Shown here: piece by piece, positions 20,590 through 31,577 of the stretch
Layout: every line of letters starts with the position of its first letter
Numbering within the stretch: the stretch's first letter is position 1
Origin: Paracoccus cavernae
Lineage (GTDB): Bacteria > Pseudomonadota > Alphaproteobacteria > Rhodobacterales > Rhodobacteraceae
Reading direction: 5' to 3'
DNA: 64,000 nt
Assembly (NCBI GenBank): GCA_030410095.1
Contig: JAUFRC010000001.1
Coordinates: forward strand, 1,934,501 to 1,998,500
Made by a program: the position numbers and the translations under genes
Notes under the pieces: generated by a model
The model's database searches: none
What the model was told of the DNA's origin: nothing
What the model saw: only the letters and a program-made list of their open reading frames with translations

Positions 20590-21422
20590 CTATTTCGCCG
20601 CATCCGTTTTGGGCGCGGGCGATTGTGCCAGACGGCCGCCGCGACGCACCATCTCGATCGAGGTCGCAAGGCCGGTGCGGTCGTTGGTCGTGACCAGCAC
20701 GCCGCAAAGCGTGGCCTCGCCCTCGGCCGGCGTGAAGCGCTCGCGCGTCATGCCGGTGAGGAAGCGGCGCATCGGCTCGGCTTTGTCCATGCCGATGATG
20801 CTGTCGTAATCGCCGCACATGCCGGCATCGGTCAGATAGCCGGTGCCGCGCGGCAGGATCTGCGCATCGCCCGTCGGCACATGCGTATGGGTGCCCACGA
20901 CAAGGCTGGCGCGGCTGTCGCAATAATGGCCGATCGCCATTTTCTCGCTGGTGGCCTCGGCATGGATGTCGACCACGGCGGCCTGAACCAGACCTCCGGC
21001 CGGATGCGCGCGCAACACCGTATCGAGTGCCGAGAACGGATCGTCGAAGGGGCGTTTCATGAAGACCTGCCCCAACACCTGCGTCACGAGGATCTTGCGG
21101 CCCTGCGTCGCCTCGAACACGCGCGCGCCCGTCCCGGAGCCTCGCGCGCGAAGTTGAGCGGACGGATGACGCGCGGCTCGCTTTCGATGAAGGACAGCAT
21201 GTCCTTTTGATCGAAAGCGTGATCGCCAAGCGTGATGCAATCGGCGCCGGCTTCCAGAATGACCTTGGCATGACCGCCGGTCAGCCCCATTCCGCCGCTG
21301 GCGTTCTCGCCGTTAACAATTGTGAAGTCGACCCGAAGCTCTTGCTTCAGGGCGGCCAGCCCTTCGGTAATGGCATGACGACCCGATCGCCCTACCACAT
21401 CGCCTAAATAGAGAATTTTCAT
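20590..21422 (-). CDS. YmdB/TIGR00282-type metallophosphoesterase, one frame break
   Basis: Predicted cytoplasmic phosphodiesterase of the calcineurin-like superfamily; Bacillus YmdB hydrolyses 2',3'- and 3',5'-cyclic nucleotides. Metal ligands appear in ILYLGDVVGRSGR, VNGENASGG, TLGDHAFDQ, VDIHAEATSEK and VVGTHTHVPTGDAQ. The fourth motif is GDHAFDQ rather than the more usual GNH form. The frame breaks at 21133-21135 (G4 to G3), restored to EAPGTGARVFEATQG. Repaired length is 277 residues from ATG 21422. The nearby transporter is probably unrelated. Confidence 0.85.
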
Positions 21423-21579
21423 TCGCAAAGCGTTAAGGCAAAGCAGGAAACCGCTCAAGCCCCGCAGACGCGGAACGTCTTTGCGTGACGCGATAAGCGC
21501 AGATCGCGGGCCGAAGCTGTGATGCAAAAGGGCGCGGGCAAAAGCGCCGCGCCCTGTTCTTGCGGGGACGGGGATCGGC

Positions 21580-23117
21580 TCAGCTGCCGATCCAGACGCC
21601 GATCATACAGGCCGAGACCGCAACCACGGCCCCGGCAACAAAGGTCGCGGCCAAGGCGAAACGGTTGCTTTGCCCCGTCGGCGCGCTTTGGTCCTGACGC
21701 AGCAACTGGCCCAGCCGCGTCTCGACGGCTTCGGGGATCAGCGGGCCGTAACGGCCGAGCGCCTGCACCACGCGCAGACCGTCGCGCAGGAGCGCGCGGC
21801 CCGAGATTGTCCTTGATGTAGCTTTCGACCACCGGCCGCGCGACCTGCCAGATATTGATCTGCGGATCGAGCGAACGCGCCACGCCCTCGACCACGACCA
21901 TCGTGCGCTGCAGCAAGATCAGCTCGGTGCGGGTCTGCATCCCGAAACGCTCGGTCACTTCAAAAGATAGGCCAGAAGGTTCGCCATCGAGATCTGGCTC
22001 GCATCCGCGCCGAAGATCGGCTCGCCCACCGCCCGCAAGGCCCGCGCGAATTCCGCGCGGTCGCGGTCGGCGGGAACGTAGCCCGCCTCGAAATGGACGC
22101 GCGCGACCAGATCGTAATCGCGCTGGATGAAGCCCATCAGGATCTCGGCATAGATGCGGCGGGTATAGGCGTCGATCTCGCCCATGATGCCGAAATCATA
22201 GATGATGATCTCGCCATTCGCGCCGACCTTGAGGTTGCCCTGATGCATGTCGCCGTGGAAATAGCCGTCGCGGAGCGCATGGGTCAGGAACATCTGGAGC
22301 ACGCGCTGGCCGATCCGCGCGGTATCATGCCCTGCAGCCTGAAGCGCGGGGACATCGCCCATCGGCAGGCCCTCGGCCCAGTCGCTGGTCAGAACGCGCC
22401 GCCCCGTCATGCCCCAGACCGGCATCGGAACGCTGACCCCGTCGTCGTCGCGGGTATGTTCGGCAAACTCGAAGCCGAGGCCGCCTCGAGCCGCAAATCC
22501 AGCTCGCCATTCACGACCGATCTGAAATGCTGGACCACAACGCGCGGGCGCAGGCGGCGGCTGGAAGGGATCAGGAATTCCATCACCCCCGCCGCGAAAT
22601 GGAAGGCGTCGATATCGCGGCGGAACGCGGCTTCGATCCCCGGACGCAGCACTTTGACCGCAACCTCGCGGCCGTTGTCGGCACGCCGCGCACGGTGGAC
22701 CTGCGCGATCGAGGCGGCTGCGACCGGAGCCGAGAATTCCGAATAAAGCTCGGAAACCGGACGGCCGATCTCGGCCAGAATGGTCTGCTCGGCCTTGTCG
22801 ATCCCGAAGGGCGGCAGGCTGTCTTGCAGCATGCGCAGCTGGTCCGCGAGCTCGATCCCCACCACATCGGGGCGCGTCGAGAGGATCTGGCCGAATTTGA
22901 TATAGGCGGGCCCCAAAGCCGTGATCGCGCGCGTCAGCGGCGGCAGCGCCGGATCGCCCTTGTAGCCCAGCCAGGCAAAGGGCCACCCCAGAACACGCGC
23001 CGCCAGCCGCAGACCGGCCGGCGCATTCATCGCATCCAGCGCCACGCGCATCGCGCCGGTGCGCTCGAAAGTGGCGCCGGTGCGGATCAGGCGCCAGATA
23101 TTATGGGGTCCGCGCAT
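21580..23117 (-). CDS. ubiB: Ubiquinone biosynthesis kinase-like protein UbiB, three frame breaks
   Basis: ADCK/ABC1-type atypical kinase needed for ubiquinone synthesis. The KxGQ hallmark is in GPAYIKFGQILSTRPD (residues about 78-93), followed by the Ala-rich nucleotide loop APVAAASIAQVH, HGDMHQGNLKVG and IIYDFGIMG, and a C-terminal membrane anchor FALAATFVAGAVVAVSACMIGVWIGS. The frame breaks near 22469-22471 (one G lost), at 21962-21965 (T5 to T4) and near 21796-21802 (two bases lost in a CG repeat, restoring NLGPRALLRDGLRVVQ). Repaired length is 513 residues. It is 3 nt downstream of ubiE, the expected operon. Confidence 0.92.
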
Positions 23118-23120
23118 GGC

Positions 23121-23885
23121 TTACAGTTTCCAGCCGCTGTGAAGGGCTGCAATCCCCATCGAGAGGTTGCGCCACTGCACCCGACCGAAACCGGCCTCGC
23201 GGATCATGGTCGCAAAAGTCTCCTGATCGGGGAATTTGCGGATCGATTCGACAAGATATTGATAGCTGTCGCGGTCGCCGGTCACGAGGCGGCCCATCTC
23301 GGGGATCACGTTGAAGGAATAGCGGTCATAGGCCCATTGCAGCGCGGGCACGGGAATCTGGCTGAACTCCAGCACGACAATACGTCCGCCCGGACGCAGC
23401 ACGCGATGCGCCTCGCGCAGGGCATCGGGAATGCGCGTCACGTTGCGGATGCCGAAGCTGATCGTGTAGCGGTCAAAGCTGTTGTCGGGAAAGGGCAGCG
23501 CCATCGCATCGCCCGTGACCCAGGACAGCCGGTCCGAGAATTTGCCGGCCTCGGCGCGCTTGCGGCCTTCGACCAGCATGCTCTCGGTCATGTCGCAGAC
23601 GGTGACGCTCGCCCCCGAGGCGCGTTGCAGGAAGCGGAAGGCCACATCGCCGGTCCCGCCCGCGACATCGAGCAGCTTCTGACCGTCACGCGGCGCAAGC
23701 CAATCCATCAGCGCGGTTTTCCACAGACGGTGGACGCCAGCGCTCATCAAATCGTTCATGACATCATAGCGCGAGGCGACGCTGGAAAAGACGCTATGGA
23801 CCAGTCCGGCCTTGTCGTCCTCGGCCACGGTTTTAAAGCCGAAATGGGTTTGCTTGCGGTCGCTATCGCGGTCTGTCTCGTTCAT
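23121..23885 (-). CDS. ubiE: Ubiquinone/menaquinone C-methyltransferase UbiE
   Basis: SAM-dependent C-methyltransferase of quinone synthesis. Intact 254 residues from ATG 23885. The SAM site is [17 protein letters not shown]; the family signatures [17 protein letters not shown] and [21 protein letters not shown] are both present, as is the C-terminal [12 protein letters not shown]. It precedes ubiB by 3 nt and is divergent from mutM with 76 nt between starts, so this short region should carry both promoters. Confidence 0.96.
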   Translation of the reverse strand: MNETDRDSDRKQTHFGFKTVAEDDKAGLVHSVFSSVASRYDVMNDLMSAGVHRLWKTALMDWLAPRDGQKLLDVAGGTGDVAFRFLQRASGASVTVCDMTESMLVEGRKRAEAGKFSDRLSWVTGDAMALPFPDNSFDRYTISFGIRNVTRIPDALREAHRVLRPGGRIVVLEFSQIPVPALQWAYDRYSFNVIPEMGRLVTGDRDSYQYLVESIRKFPDQETFATMIREAGFGRVQWRNLSMGIAALHSGWKL

Positions 23886-23961
23886 CTTGCTTGCCGTTCG
23901 CCTGTTTCGCGCCCAGTTAATGCAGAACTGCGCGGCGCACCATGCGATGAATGAGGAAGAA

Positions 23962-24805
23962 ATGCCAGAACTGCCCGAGGTCGAAACCGTCCGCCGTGGG
24001 CTTTTGCCCCATCTCGAAGGCCGCCGCATCACCCGCGCCGAAGTCCGCCGCCCCGATCTGCGCGGTCCCCTGCCGCCCGATCTGGTGCAGGTCCTGACCG
24101 GCGCGCAGGTGGTGACGCTGCGCCGGCGCTCGAAATATCTGCTCGCCGACCTCGGCGATCGCGGCACGCTTTTGCTGCATCTGGGCATGTCGGGCCGCCT
24201 GCTGGTCGAGAACGCGGCTTTGGCGGAGTTCCACCGCGACCCGTCGGTCTATGTGCGCCATGACCATGTCGTTCTGGAAACCGATCTGGGCACGACGATC
24301 ACCTATAACGACGCGCGCCGATCTGGCATGATCGACCTGATCCGCCCCGGCGCCGAAGAGGCGCTTTTCGCGAGCCTCGGCCCCGAGCCCTGTCGGACGA
24401 CTTCACCCCGAGGTCTTTGCCCGCGTCGTCGCGGGACGTGCCACTCCGATCAAATCGGCCCTGCTCGACCAGAAGATCGTCGCGGGGCTGGGCAATATCT
24501 ATGTCTCGGAATCGCTTTACCGCGCGGGCATCGATCCGCGCAGGCTGGCGGGGCAAATCACCCCGAAAGAGGCCGGGCTTTTGGTGGGCCATATCAAGGA
24601 CGTTCTGACCGAGGCGATCGCCGCAGGAGGGTCGTCCCTGCGCGACCACCGGCAAGCGACCGGTGAGCTGGGCTATTTCCAGCACAGCTTCCGCGTCTAC
24701 GACCGCGAAGGCGCGCCCTGCCCCACACCGGGCTGCAACGGCCATATCGAGCGGATCACCCAATCGGGCCGGTCCAGCTTTTTCTGCGCGACCTGCCAGC
24801 ACTAG
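23962..24805 (+). CDS. mutM: Formamidopyrimidine-DNA glycosylase MutM (Fpg), two frame breaks
   Basis: Removes 8-oxoguanine and other oxidised purines. The catalytic N-terminal Pro and Glu are in [14 protein letters not shown]; the lysine, H2TH region ([21 protein letters not shown]) and the C-terminal zinc finger (CPTPGC...FFCATCQH) are present. A longer start upstream would mask the N-terminal proline, so ATG 23962 is certain. The frame breaks at 24388-24390 (C4 to C3) and 24406-24409 (C5 to C4), restored to [16 protein letters not shown]. Repaired length is 281 residues. Confidence 0.95.
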
Positions 24806-24814
24806 CCTGCGCGT

Positions 24815-24845
24815 GCCGGCGCGACGGCTTTACCGTCTCGCCGGC
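24815..24845 (+). terminator. Hairpin after mutM
   Basis: GCCGGCGCGACGG (24815-24827) and CCGTCTCGCCGGC (24833-24845) form a 13-bp stem with one mismatch and a 5-nt loop, starting 9 nt after the mutM stop. A T5 run lies 16 nt further on, so efficiency as an intrinsic terminator is uncertain. Confidence 0.6.
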
Positions 24846-25000
24846 CGCGATTCATGCGGGTTTTTGCCGCTTTCCTCTGGGTGCTAGCCATGCGCTCACG
24901 CGCCTGTTAGGACTCGCGCCAGACTTCGCGGCCCTGCCAGGCCGAAACTGCAAGGCCGGATTGTTCCGGCCGACACGTCACGTGGAAAGGCAATGTCCTG

Positions 25001-25773
25001 ATGGCATACCAGACCCTTACCGTCGAAATCGACGATTACGTCGCTCTCGTGCGGCTCAACCGCCCCGATGCGCTCAACGCGCTCAATGCCGAGCTGCTGG
25101 CAGAATTGGGCACCGCTTTGGAAGAGGCGGACAAGAACGAGAAAGTACGCTGCATCGTCCTGACCGGCAGCGAAAAGGCTTTTGCCGCCGGTGCCGACAT
25201 CAAGGAGATGTCGACCATGAGCTACGGCGATGTCTTCACCTCGAACCTTTTCGGGACCGAGATCGAAAAGATCCTGCGCACCCGCAAGCCGATCATCGCG
25301 GCGGTCTCGGGCTACGCCTTGGGCGGCGGCTGCGAACTCGCGATGGCCTGCGATTTCATCATCTGCGGCGACACCGCCAAATTCGGCCAGCCAGAGATCA
25401 ATCTGGGGGTGATTCCGGTATCGGCGGCTCGCAGCGCCTGACGCGCTTCATCGGAAAATCCAAGGCGATGGACATGATCCTGACCGGCCGCTTCATGGAT
25501 GCCGCCGAGGCCGAACGCTCGGGCCTCGTGAGCCGCGTCGTACCTGCCGCCAAGCTGATCCCCGAAGCGATCGGTGCCGCCAAGAAGATCGCCGAGAAAT
25601 CGACAATCTCGATCATGGTGGCCAAGGAATGCGTCGACCGCGCCTATGAAACCACCCTCTCCGAGGATTCTCTTCGAGCGCCGCTCCTTTGCGAGCCTCT
25701 TCGCAACCGAGGACCAGAAAGAGGGAATGGCGGCCTTCCTCGAGAAACGCCACCCCAATTCCGCGACAAATAA
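25001..25773 (+). CDS. Enoyl-CoA hydratase, three frame breaks
   Basis: Crotonase-fold hydratase of beta-oxidation. Seen are [18 protein letters not shown], the oxyanion segment [30 protein letters not shown] (second oxyanion glycine and first catalytic Glu region) and [20 protein letters not shown] with the second catalytic Glu after repair. The frame breaks at 25415-25418 (G3 to G2), 25663-25666 (two G lost, [12 protein letters not shown] restored) and 25749-25752 (one C lost, giving the end EKRPPQFRDK). Repaired length is 258 residues. It resembles the short-chain (EchA/FadB1-type) hydratases of Rhodobacterales. It stands alone, ahead of rpsT. Confidence 0.92.
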
Positions 25774-25903
25774 GCGGGAAAATACGGGATTTGGCGCTGT
25801 TTCAGGCAGAAAGCCGACCCCGGATGTTGACTTGCCGCCGAGCCGGGCGTAGTAGACCGGCCTCAGAGATATTCACCCGTACCGAAATCGGAACCGCACA
25901 GTT

Positions 25904-26170
25904 ATGGCCAATACGCCCCAGTCCCAGAAGCGCGCACGCCAGATCGAGCGCCGCACCGCCGTCAACAAGGCCCGCGTCTCTCGCATCCGGACCTTCCTGC
26001 GCAAGGTTGAAGAAGCAATCACTTCGGGCAATGCCGAAGCTGCTCGTGAAGCCCTGCGTAACGCCCAGCCCGAGCTGATGCGTGGCGTCACCAAAGGCGT
26101 CGTTCACAAGAACACCGCCTCGCGCAAGATCTCGCGCCTCGCTTCGCGCGTCAAAGCACTGGCAGCCTAA
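25904..26170 (+). CDS. rpsT: 30S ribosomal protein S20
   Basis: Primary binding protein of 16S rRNA in the small subunit. Intact 88 residues: [20 protein letters not shown], then a long basic helical body and [16 protein letters not shown]. Usual length. It is followed by a strong terminator, and lies upstream of dnaA as in many Rhodobacterales. Confidence 0.97.
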   Translation: MANTPQSQKRARQIERRTAVNKARVSRIRTFLRKVEEAITSGNAEAAREALRNAQPELMRGVTKGVVHKNTASRKISRLASRVKALAA

Positions 26171-26178
26171 GCAAGGCT

Positions 26179-26250
26179 GGCTCCGGTTCTGCCGGAGCCG
26201 AAACGCAAGACCGTTGGGTACGCTTGTAACGAGCGTGCCCTTTTTAATTT
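26179..26250 (+). terminator. rpsT terminator region (two hairpins)
   Basis: A first hairpin, GGCTCCGG with CCGGAGCC (26179-26199), is followed by a second with arms GGGTACGCT and AGCGTGCCC (26216-26240), one G-U pair, a 7-nt loop and a T5 run from 26241. The second is a textbook intrinsic terminator for rpsT. Confidence 0.85.
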
Positions 26251-26696
26251 TACGTCGCGTCGGCTGACCAACTCACTGTTTTTAATGACAATTTGTGAGT
26301 GTCGGCAAAATGTCACGCTTCGGTCAGATCTGTTTGATGAAATGAAGTGTCAAGCATGAAGATCGGTTGCGACATGACGGGGCTTGTTGCTAGCTTCAGT
26401 CTTGCGATTCACATCGCGCCTGGGGGACATCGTCCTGATCACCGGTCTGCCGCCGGTCAAGGACAGGCCATAAGCCCGATGATAACGGGCTGGTCGCTAA
26501 ACTTTTGACGCCGGCTGCCACCGGCTGAATTGTTTGCTGTCTGAACACATCTCCGGCCACAGGATGGCCATGCAGCGCGCTCTTGTCGGGGCGGGGCATG
26601 GGCTTTCTGTTCCGCGATGCCCCCTTGGCACGAGAGTTTCGCGTCCTGCCGGAAACGTCCGGCGGGGGTTGGGCCAAGAGAATGGAATAGGGCGAG
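26251..26696 (+). other. Upstream region of dnaA
   Basis: About 446 bases without a gene between the rpsT terminator and dnaA. It begins with an AT-richer stretch (26250-26300) with ACTCAC and GTGAGT arms around a T- and A-rich spacer (26271-26302), then TTGCGA followed by a GCTAGC-like -10 region near 26366-26395, which may be the dnaA promoter. I find no cluster of TTATCCACA-type DnaA boxes, so I do not call an origin here. Confidence 0.4.
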
Positions 26697-28054
26697 ATGG
26701 ACAGAATTTGGGGGCAGGCAAGTGCGGAACTCGAGCGGGTGGTTGGTACCGACAGCTATTCGACCTGGATTGCACCGCTCAAACTGACCCGCATCGAGGA
26801 CGGGACCGCGCTGATCGCCAGCCCGACCCGCTTTCTGTCGGATTGGGTCGCGCGCCATTTCAGCTCGGACATCCTGAGCGTTTTGGAACGGGTGGGCAGC
26901 CCCGTGCAGCGTCTCGCCTTTGAAACCGTCGCCCAACAACAGGCCGAGCGTCCTGCGGCCCCCGCCGTCCAGCGCAGCGCCAATCCTTCGCGCGCAGCCA
27001 TCCGCGGCGAGGACGAGCTGACCGCGCCGCTCGACAGCCGTTTCACCTTCGACAATTTCGTGGTCGGCAAGCCCAACGAGCTTGCCCATGCCGCAGCCCG
27101 CCGCGTCGCCGAAGGCGGTGCCGTGACCTTCAACCCGCTGTTTTTGTACGGCGGCGTCGGTCTGGGCAAAACCCACCTGATGCATGCGATCGCGCGCGAC
27201 ATCCAGATCCGCCAGCCCGAATCGCGCGTGCTCTACCTTTCGGCCGAGCAGTTCATGTACCGCTTCGTGCAGGCTTTGCGCGACCGTTCGATCATGGATT
27301 TCAAGGAAATGTTCCGCACCGTTTCCGTGCTGATGGTTGATGACGTCCAGTTCATCGCCGGCAAGGATCGACGCAGGAAGAGTTCTTCCATACGTTCAAC
27401 GCGCTGGTCGATCAGGGCAAGCAGATCGTCATTTCCGCCGACCGCGCGCCGGGCGAGATCAAGGACCTCGAAGAGCGCATCAAATCGCGCCTCTCCTGTG
27501 GCCTGATTGTCGACCTGCACCCGACCGATTACGAGCTGCGCCTGTCGATCCTGCAATCGAAGACGGAACAGTTCCGCGCCACCCAGCGCGATCTCGTGAT
27601 GGCGCCGGGCGTGCTGGAATTCCTTGCGCACCGCATCACCTCGAACGTGCGCGTCCTTGAAGGGGCGCTCCAGCGTCTCTTCGCTTTCGCGAGCCTGATG
27701 GGCCGCGAGATCTCGCTCGACATGACGCAGGAATGTCTGACCGATATTCTGCGCTCCTCGGACCGCAAGGTTTCGATCGAGGAAATCCAGCGCAAGGTCG
27801 CCGAGCATTACAACATCCGCCTCTCGGATATGATCGGCCCCAAACGGGTGCGCACGGTCGCCCGCCCGCGCCAGATCGCGATGTATCTGTCCAAACAGAT
27901 GACGTCGCGCTCGTTGCCCGAGATCGGGCGCCGCTTCGGCGGGCGCGATCACACCACGATCATGCACGGCGTCAAGAAGATCGAAGAGCTGCGCGGCACC
28001 GACCGCAGCATCGCCGAAGATCTCGACATGCTGCGCCGCCTGCTTGAAGCCTGA
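26697..28054 (+). CDS. dnaA: Chromosomal replication initiator DnaA, one frame break
   Basis: AAA+ initiator that binds DnaA boxes at oriC. Domain I starts MDRIWGQASAELERVVG; domain III has Walker A NPLFLYGGVGLGKTHLMHAI and Walker B VLMVDDVQFIAGKD; domain IV ends with the signature GGRDHTTIMHGVKKIEEL. The single break is at 27366-27370, GATCG in place of GATTCG, and repair gives AGKDSTQEEFFHTFNALVDQ, part of a highly conserved motif. Repaired length is 452 residues. dnaN follows after 126 nt, then recF. Confidence 0.96.
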
Positions 28055-28180
28055 TCGCGGCCTGATCCAAGAACCGGCGGCGGCGGGTCGGCCTGCCGCT
28101 TGACCGCAGGCCAATTTCCATTGAAATTGCCGCAACCAGTAACGAGCCGCATCACCGGCCTGCGGACAGGGAACTGACCA

Positions 28181-29296
28181 ATGAAATTCTCGATCGAGCG
28201 TGCAATTCTCGTCAAAGCCGTTTCTCAGGCACAATCCGTCGTCGAGCGCCGCAACACGATCCCGATCCTTGCCAACGTGCTGATCGAAACCACCGACAGC
28301 GGCGTCAGCTTCCGCGCGACCGATCTCGATACCGAGGTCGTCGACCGCGCCCCGCCCATGTCGAGCGCCCTGGCGCCACCACGGTTTCGGCCGGCATGCT
28401 CAACGACATCGCCCGCAAACTGCCCGACGGCGCGCTGGTCACGCTGACGCTGGAGCCCGAGACCGGCCGCCTGACCGTTCAGGCAGGACGCTCCAACTTC
28501 AGCCTCGCGACCCTGCCGCGCGAAGATTTTCCCGTAATGTCCAGCTCGGAATATAGCGCGAATTTCAAAGCGCCCGCGCCACTGCTGCGCCGCCTGTTCG
28601 ACAAGTCGAAATTCGCGATCTCGAACGAGGAAACCCGCTATTACCTCAACGGCGTCTATATGCATGTGGCCCAGACCGACAACGGTCCGACGCTGCGCTG
28701 CGTTGCGACCGACGGCCACCGTCTGGCGCGTATCGATGCCCCCTGCCCGAAGGTGCCGCGGGTTTGCCGGGCGTGATCGTGCCGCGCAAGACCGTCAACG
28801 AACTGCGCAAACTGCTGGATGACGACGAAACCGAGATCGCGGTTTCGGTCAGCGAAACCAAGGTGCGTTTCGCCACGCCGACGCTGACGCTGACCTCCAA
28901 GGTGATCGACGGGACCTTCCCCGACTACACCCGCGTCATCCCCTCGAACAATACCCGCAAGCTCGAGGTGGATGCCGGCGATTTCGCCAAAGCCGTCGAC
29001 CGCGTCGCCACCGTCAGCAGCGAGCGCTCGCGCGCCGTCAAGCTGGCGCTGGACGAGGACCGGCTGATCCTTTCGGTCAATGCCCCCGATCGGGTGCCGC
29101 CGATGACGAGCTGTCCGTAGCCTATGCCGACGAGCCGCTGGAGATCGGCTTCAACGCCAAATACCTCCACGAGATCGCCAGCCAGATCGAGCGCGAGAAT
29201 GCCGTCTTCCTGTTCAACGGCTCGGGCGATGCCGCGCTGATCCGCGAAGGCGGAGACGAATCGGCAGTCTATGTCGTCATGCCGATGCGCGTGTGA
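28181..29296 (+). CDS. dnaN: DNA polymerase III sliding clamp DnaN, three frame breaks
   Basis: Beta clamp that holds polymerase III on DNA. Seen are MKFSIERAILVKAVSQAQSV, TIPILANVLIET, KLPDGALVTLTLE, RCVATDGHRLARID and FNAKYLHEIASQI; C-terminal AVYVVMPMRV is the conserved clamp end. The breaks are at about 28354-28357 (GG read as G; VDRAPAHVERPGATT restored), 28739-28743 (one C lost; DAPLPEGAAGLPG) and 29089-29093 (GATCG for GATTCG; NAPDSGAADDELSV). Repaired length is 372 residues. Stop overlaps the recF GTG start (GTGA). Confidence 0.95.
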
Positions 29297-30372
29297 CGCT
29301 TCACAGCCTGTCGCTCGCCCAGTTTCGCAGCTGGGCCAAACTTGATCTGCATATCGACACGCGGCCCATGGCGTTTCATGGGCCGAATGGTGCCGGCAAG
29401 ACCAATATCCTCGAAGCTATCTCCATGCTCTCGCCCGGTCGCGGCCTGCGTGGCGTGCAGCCTGCCGATCAGGCGCGCCAAGGCCCCGATGCAGGCTGGC
29501 GTATCCGCGCGCGCATCGACGAAAGCGATGTCGAGACCGGCGCGCGCCCCAATGCCTCGCGCGAGGTCTCGATCGACGGCAAGGCCGCGCCCCAGATCGC
29601 GCTCGGCCGCCTGATGCGGGTGATCTGGCTTACCCCGACCATGGACCGGCTCTGGTCGGACGCCCCCGAGGTCCGCCGCCGCTTTCTCGACCGCATCACG
29701 CTGAGCTTTCTGCCCGCCCATGCCGAGGAAACGCTGACCTACGACAAAGCCATGCGCGAAAGAAACCGCCTGCTGCGCGACCAGATTGCGGATGCGGGCT
29801 GGTATCGCGCGATAGAGGCGCAGATGGCCCAATCGGGAGCCGAGATCACGCGCAACCGTCAAGCGGCCATTGCCGCACTGATCACCGCGCAGGACGGCGC
29901 GGCAACCGCTTTTCCCGCAGCGACCCTGACGCTTCTGGCCGGTGAAGGCCATGCCGACGATGCCGATCCCGTCTCGATCGCCGAACGTCTCGCGGCGATG
30001 CGCGGGCGCGACATGGCGGCGGGGCGCAGCCTGTCGGGGCCCCATCGCGCCGATCTCGGCGCGCATTGGGGACCGCAGGACATGCCCGCCGCGCTCTCCT
30101 CGACCGGCGAGCAAAAGGCGCTACTGCTTTCCCTGATCCTCGCCAACGCCCGCGCGCTTCAGGACGAATCGCCCGTGCTATTGCTCGACGAGGTTGCGGC
30201 CCATCTGGACGCCGACCGCCGCGCGGCGCTTTATGACGAGATCACCGCTTTGCCCGCGCAAAGTTTCCTGACCGGCACCGGCGCCGAGCTTTTCACCGAT
30301 TTCGGCCCGCGCGCCCGCCTGATCGAGATCACCCGCGACGGGCCCGGCTCCATTGCGACCGAAAGGGATTGA
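29293..30372 (+). CDS. recF: DNA replication and repair protein RecF
   Basis: SMC-like ATPase that helps load RecA at gaps. Intact 359 residues from GTG 29293. Walker A is FHGPNGAGKTNILEAISMLS; the ABC signature region is LSSTGEQKALLLSLILANA and Walker B is PVLLLDEVAAHLDADRR. Coupled to dnaN by the GTGA overlap. The dnaA-dnaN-recF order is the classical one, though gyrB does not follow here; a VOC-domain gene does. Confidence 0.95.
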   Translation: MTLHSLSLAQFRSWAKLDLHIDTRPMAFHGPNGAGKTNILEAISMLSPGRGLRGVQPADQARQGPDAGWRIRARIDESDVETGARPNASREVSIDGKAAPQIALGRLMRVIWLTPTMDRLWSDAPEVRRRFLDRITLSFLPAHAEETLTYDKAMRERNRLLRDQIADAGWYRAIEAQMAQSGAEITRNRQAAIAALITAQDGAATAFPAATLTLLAGEGHADDADPVSIAERLAAMRGRDMAAGRSLSGPHRADLGAHWGPQDMPAALSSTGEQKALLLSLILANARALQDESPVLLLDEVAAHLDADRRAALYDEITALPAQSFLTGTGAELFTDFGPRARLIEITRDGPGSIATERD

Positions 30373-30373
30373 G

Positions 30374-30817
30374 ATGACCGCCTCCGCTTTGCCGCTGCCA
30401 CGCCAGCGCGTGACGCTGATCACGCTCGCAACCCGCGACATGACGCGCGCGCGCATTCTACGAGGCTTGGGGTTGGGAGATGCATCCTCCTCGAATGATG
30501 CGGTGACCTTCTACCAGATGGATGGCGCGGCGCTCGGCCTCTTCGGCCATGACGATCTTGCCGCCGATCAGGGCCGCGCGGGTGCGAGCCTCGGCACGGG
30601 GGCGGTGACGCTGGCGCAGAACTGCCGCGATGATGGCGAAACCGATGCGGTTTTCGATGCCGCTCTGGCTGCGGGTGCCACGCTGCTCAAACGGCCCGAG
30701 AAGGTTTTCTGGGGCGGCTATTCGGGCTATTTCGCCGATCCCGACGGCCATGTCTGGGAAATCGCCACCAATCCGTTCTGGCCGCTCGACGACAAGGGCG
30801 GGCTGACGCTGGCATAA
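30374..30817 (+). CDS. VOC/glyoxalase-fold protein with a hidden compensated frame error
   Basis: About 148 residues of the vicinal-oxygen-chelate fold: VTLITLATRDM at the start, SNDAVTFYQMDGAALGLFG, and the C-terminal YSGYFADPDGHVWEIATNPFW typical of glyoxalase/bleomycin-resistance-like proteins. The open frame looks intact, but residues about 31-42 (ILRGLGLGDASS) do not fit the family. The adjacent frame there reads AFYEAWGWEMHP, the usual motif. Two bases lost in a CG repeat near 30443-30454 and one C near 30484-30489 would explain this. Function unknown. It starts 1 nt after recF. Confidence 0.75.
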   Translation: MTASALPLPRQRVTLITLATRDMTRARILRGLGLGDASSSNDAVTFYQMDGAALGLFGHDDLAADQGRAGASLGTGAVTLAQNCRDDGETDAVFDAALAAGATLLKRPEKVFWGGYSGYFADPDGHVWEIATNPFWPLDDKGGLTLA

Positions 30818-30836
30818 GGGGCGCGAGAGGTTTCGG

Positions 30837-31570
30837 GTGGAATGGTCGGGTGAAGCCAGTGTGATGCAGGCGCGCAGGCATGGCGAGAATGCCGTTATCC
30901 TGACGGCTTTCGCGCGCGACATCGGGCTGATTTCGGGGATCCTGCCGGGCGGAGCCAGCGCCAAGCGTGCCGCGATGATCCAGCGCGGCACGGTGGTGGC
31001 ACTGCGCTGGCGCGCACGGATCGAGGGCCAGCTCGGAACCTTTTCCGCCGAACCCGCCCGCGCGCGGTCGGGCCTTCTGGCCGATGCCCTGGCGCTCGAC
31101 GGGGTGAATGCGGTCACGGCGCTTGTCGTCTTCGCTTTGCCCGAACACGATCCCCATCCCCGCCTGCACGAGGCGACCGAACAGCTTCTCGATCTGATGG
31201 ATCAGGGCGTTCCGGCGGGCGAAAGCGGCTGGAGCCACGCCTATCTGGCATGGGAGCTGCGCTTGCTCGACGAGTTGGGCTTCGGCCTTGACCTCACGGC
31301 CTGCGCCGTCACCGGCAGGCGCGATGGGCTGGCCTTCGTGAGCCCGCGCACCGGCCGCGCCGTCAGCCGCGAAGGGGCGGGCGAATGGGCCGACCGGCTC
31401 TTGCCCCTGCCCTCGCTTCTCGGCGGGACCGGCAATGGCGGGATGCGCGACGCCTTCACGCTGACCGGCCATTTCCTGCGCGCCCGCATGGCCGAGGAGC
31501 ACGCAGGAAAAAGCCTGCCCCCGCAAGGGACAGGCTGATTGCGCGGCTGTTGCAGCGCGAAAGCGATTAG
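30837..31570 (+). CDS. recO: DNA repair protein RecO, one frame break near the end
   Basis: RecFOR-pathway protein that binds SSB and RecR and anneals DNA. GTG 30837 has GAGAGG before it. The N-terminal OB domain begins MEWSGEASVMQARRHGENAV; the helical part has LLDLMDQGVPAGESGWSHAY and LRLLDELGFGLDLTACAVTG. The frame breaks at the C5 run 31518-31522; one more C gives the family C-terminus PPARDRLIARLLQRESD and a stop at 31570 instead of an early stop at 31538. Repaired length is 244 residues. Confidence 0.92.
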
Positions 31571-31577
31571 CCGTCCC

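Noticed and set aside
26251..26696. Replication origin upstream of dnaA
   Set aside because: No cluster of DnaA boxes or AT-rich unwinding element was found; only a promoter-like zone is supported.
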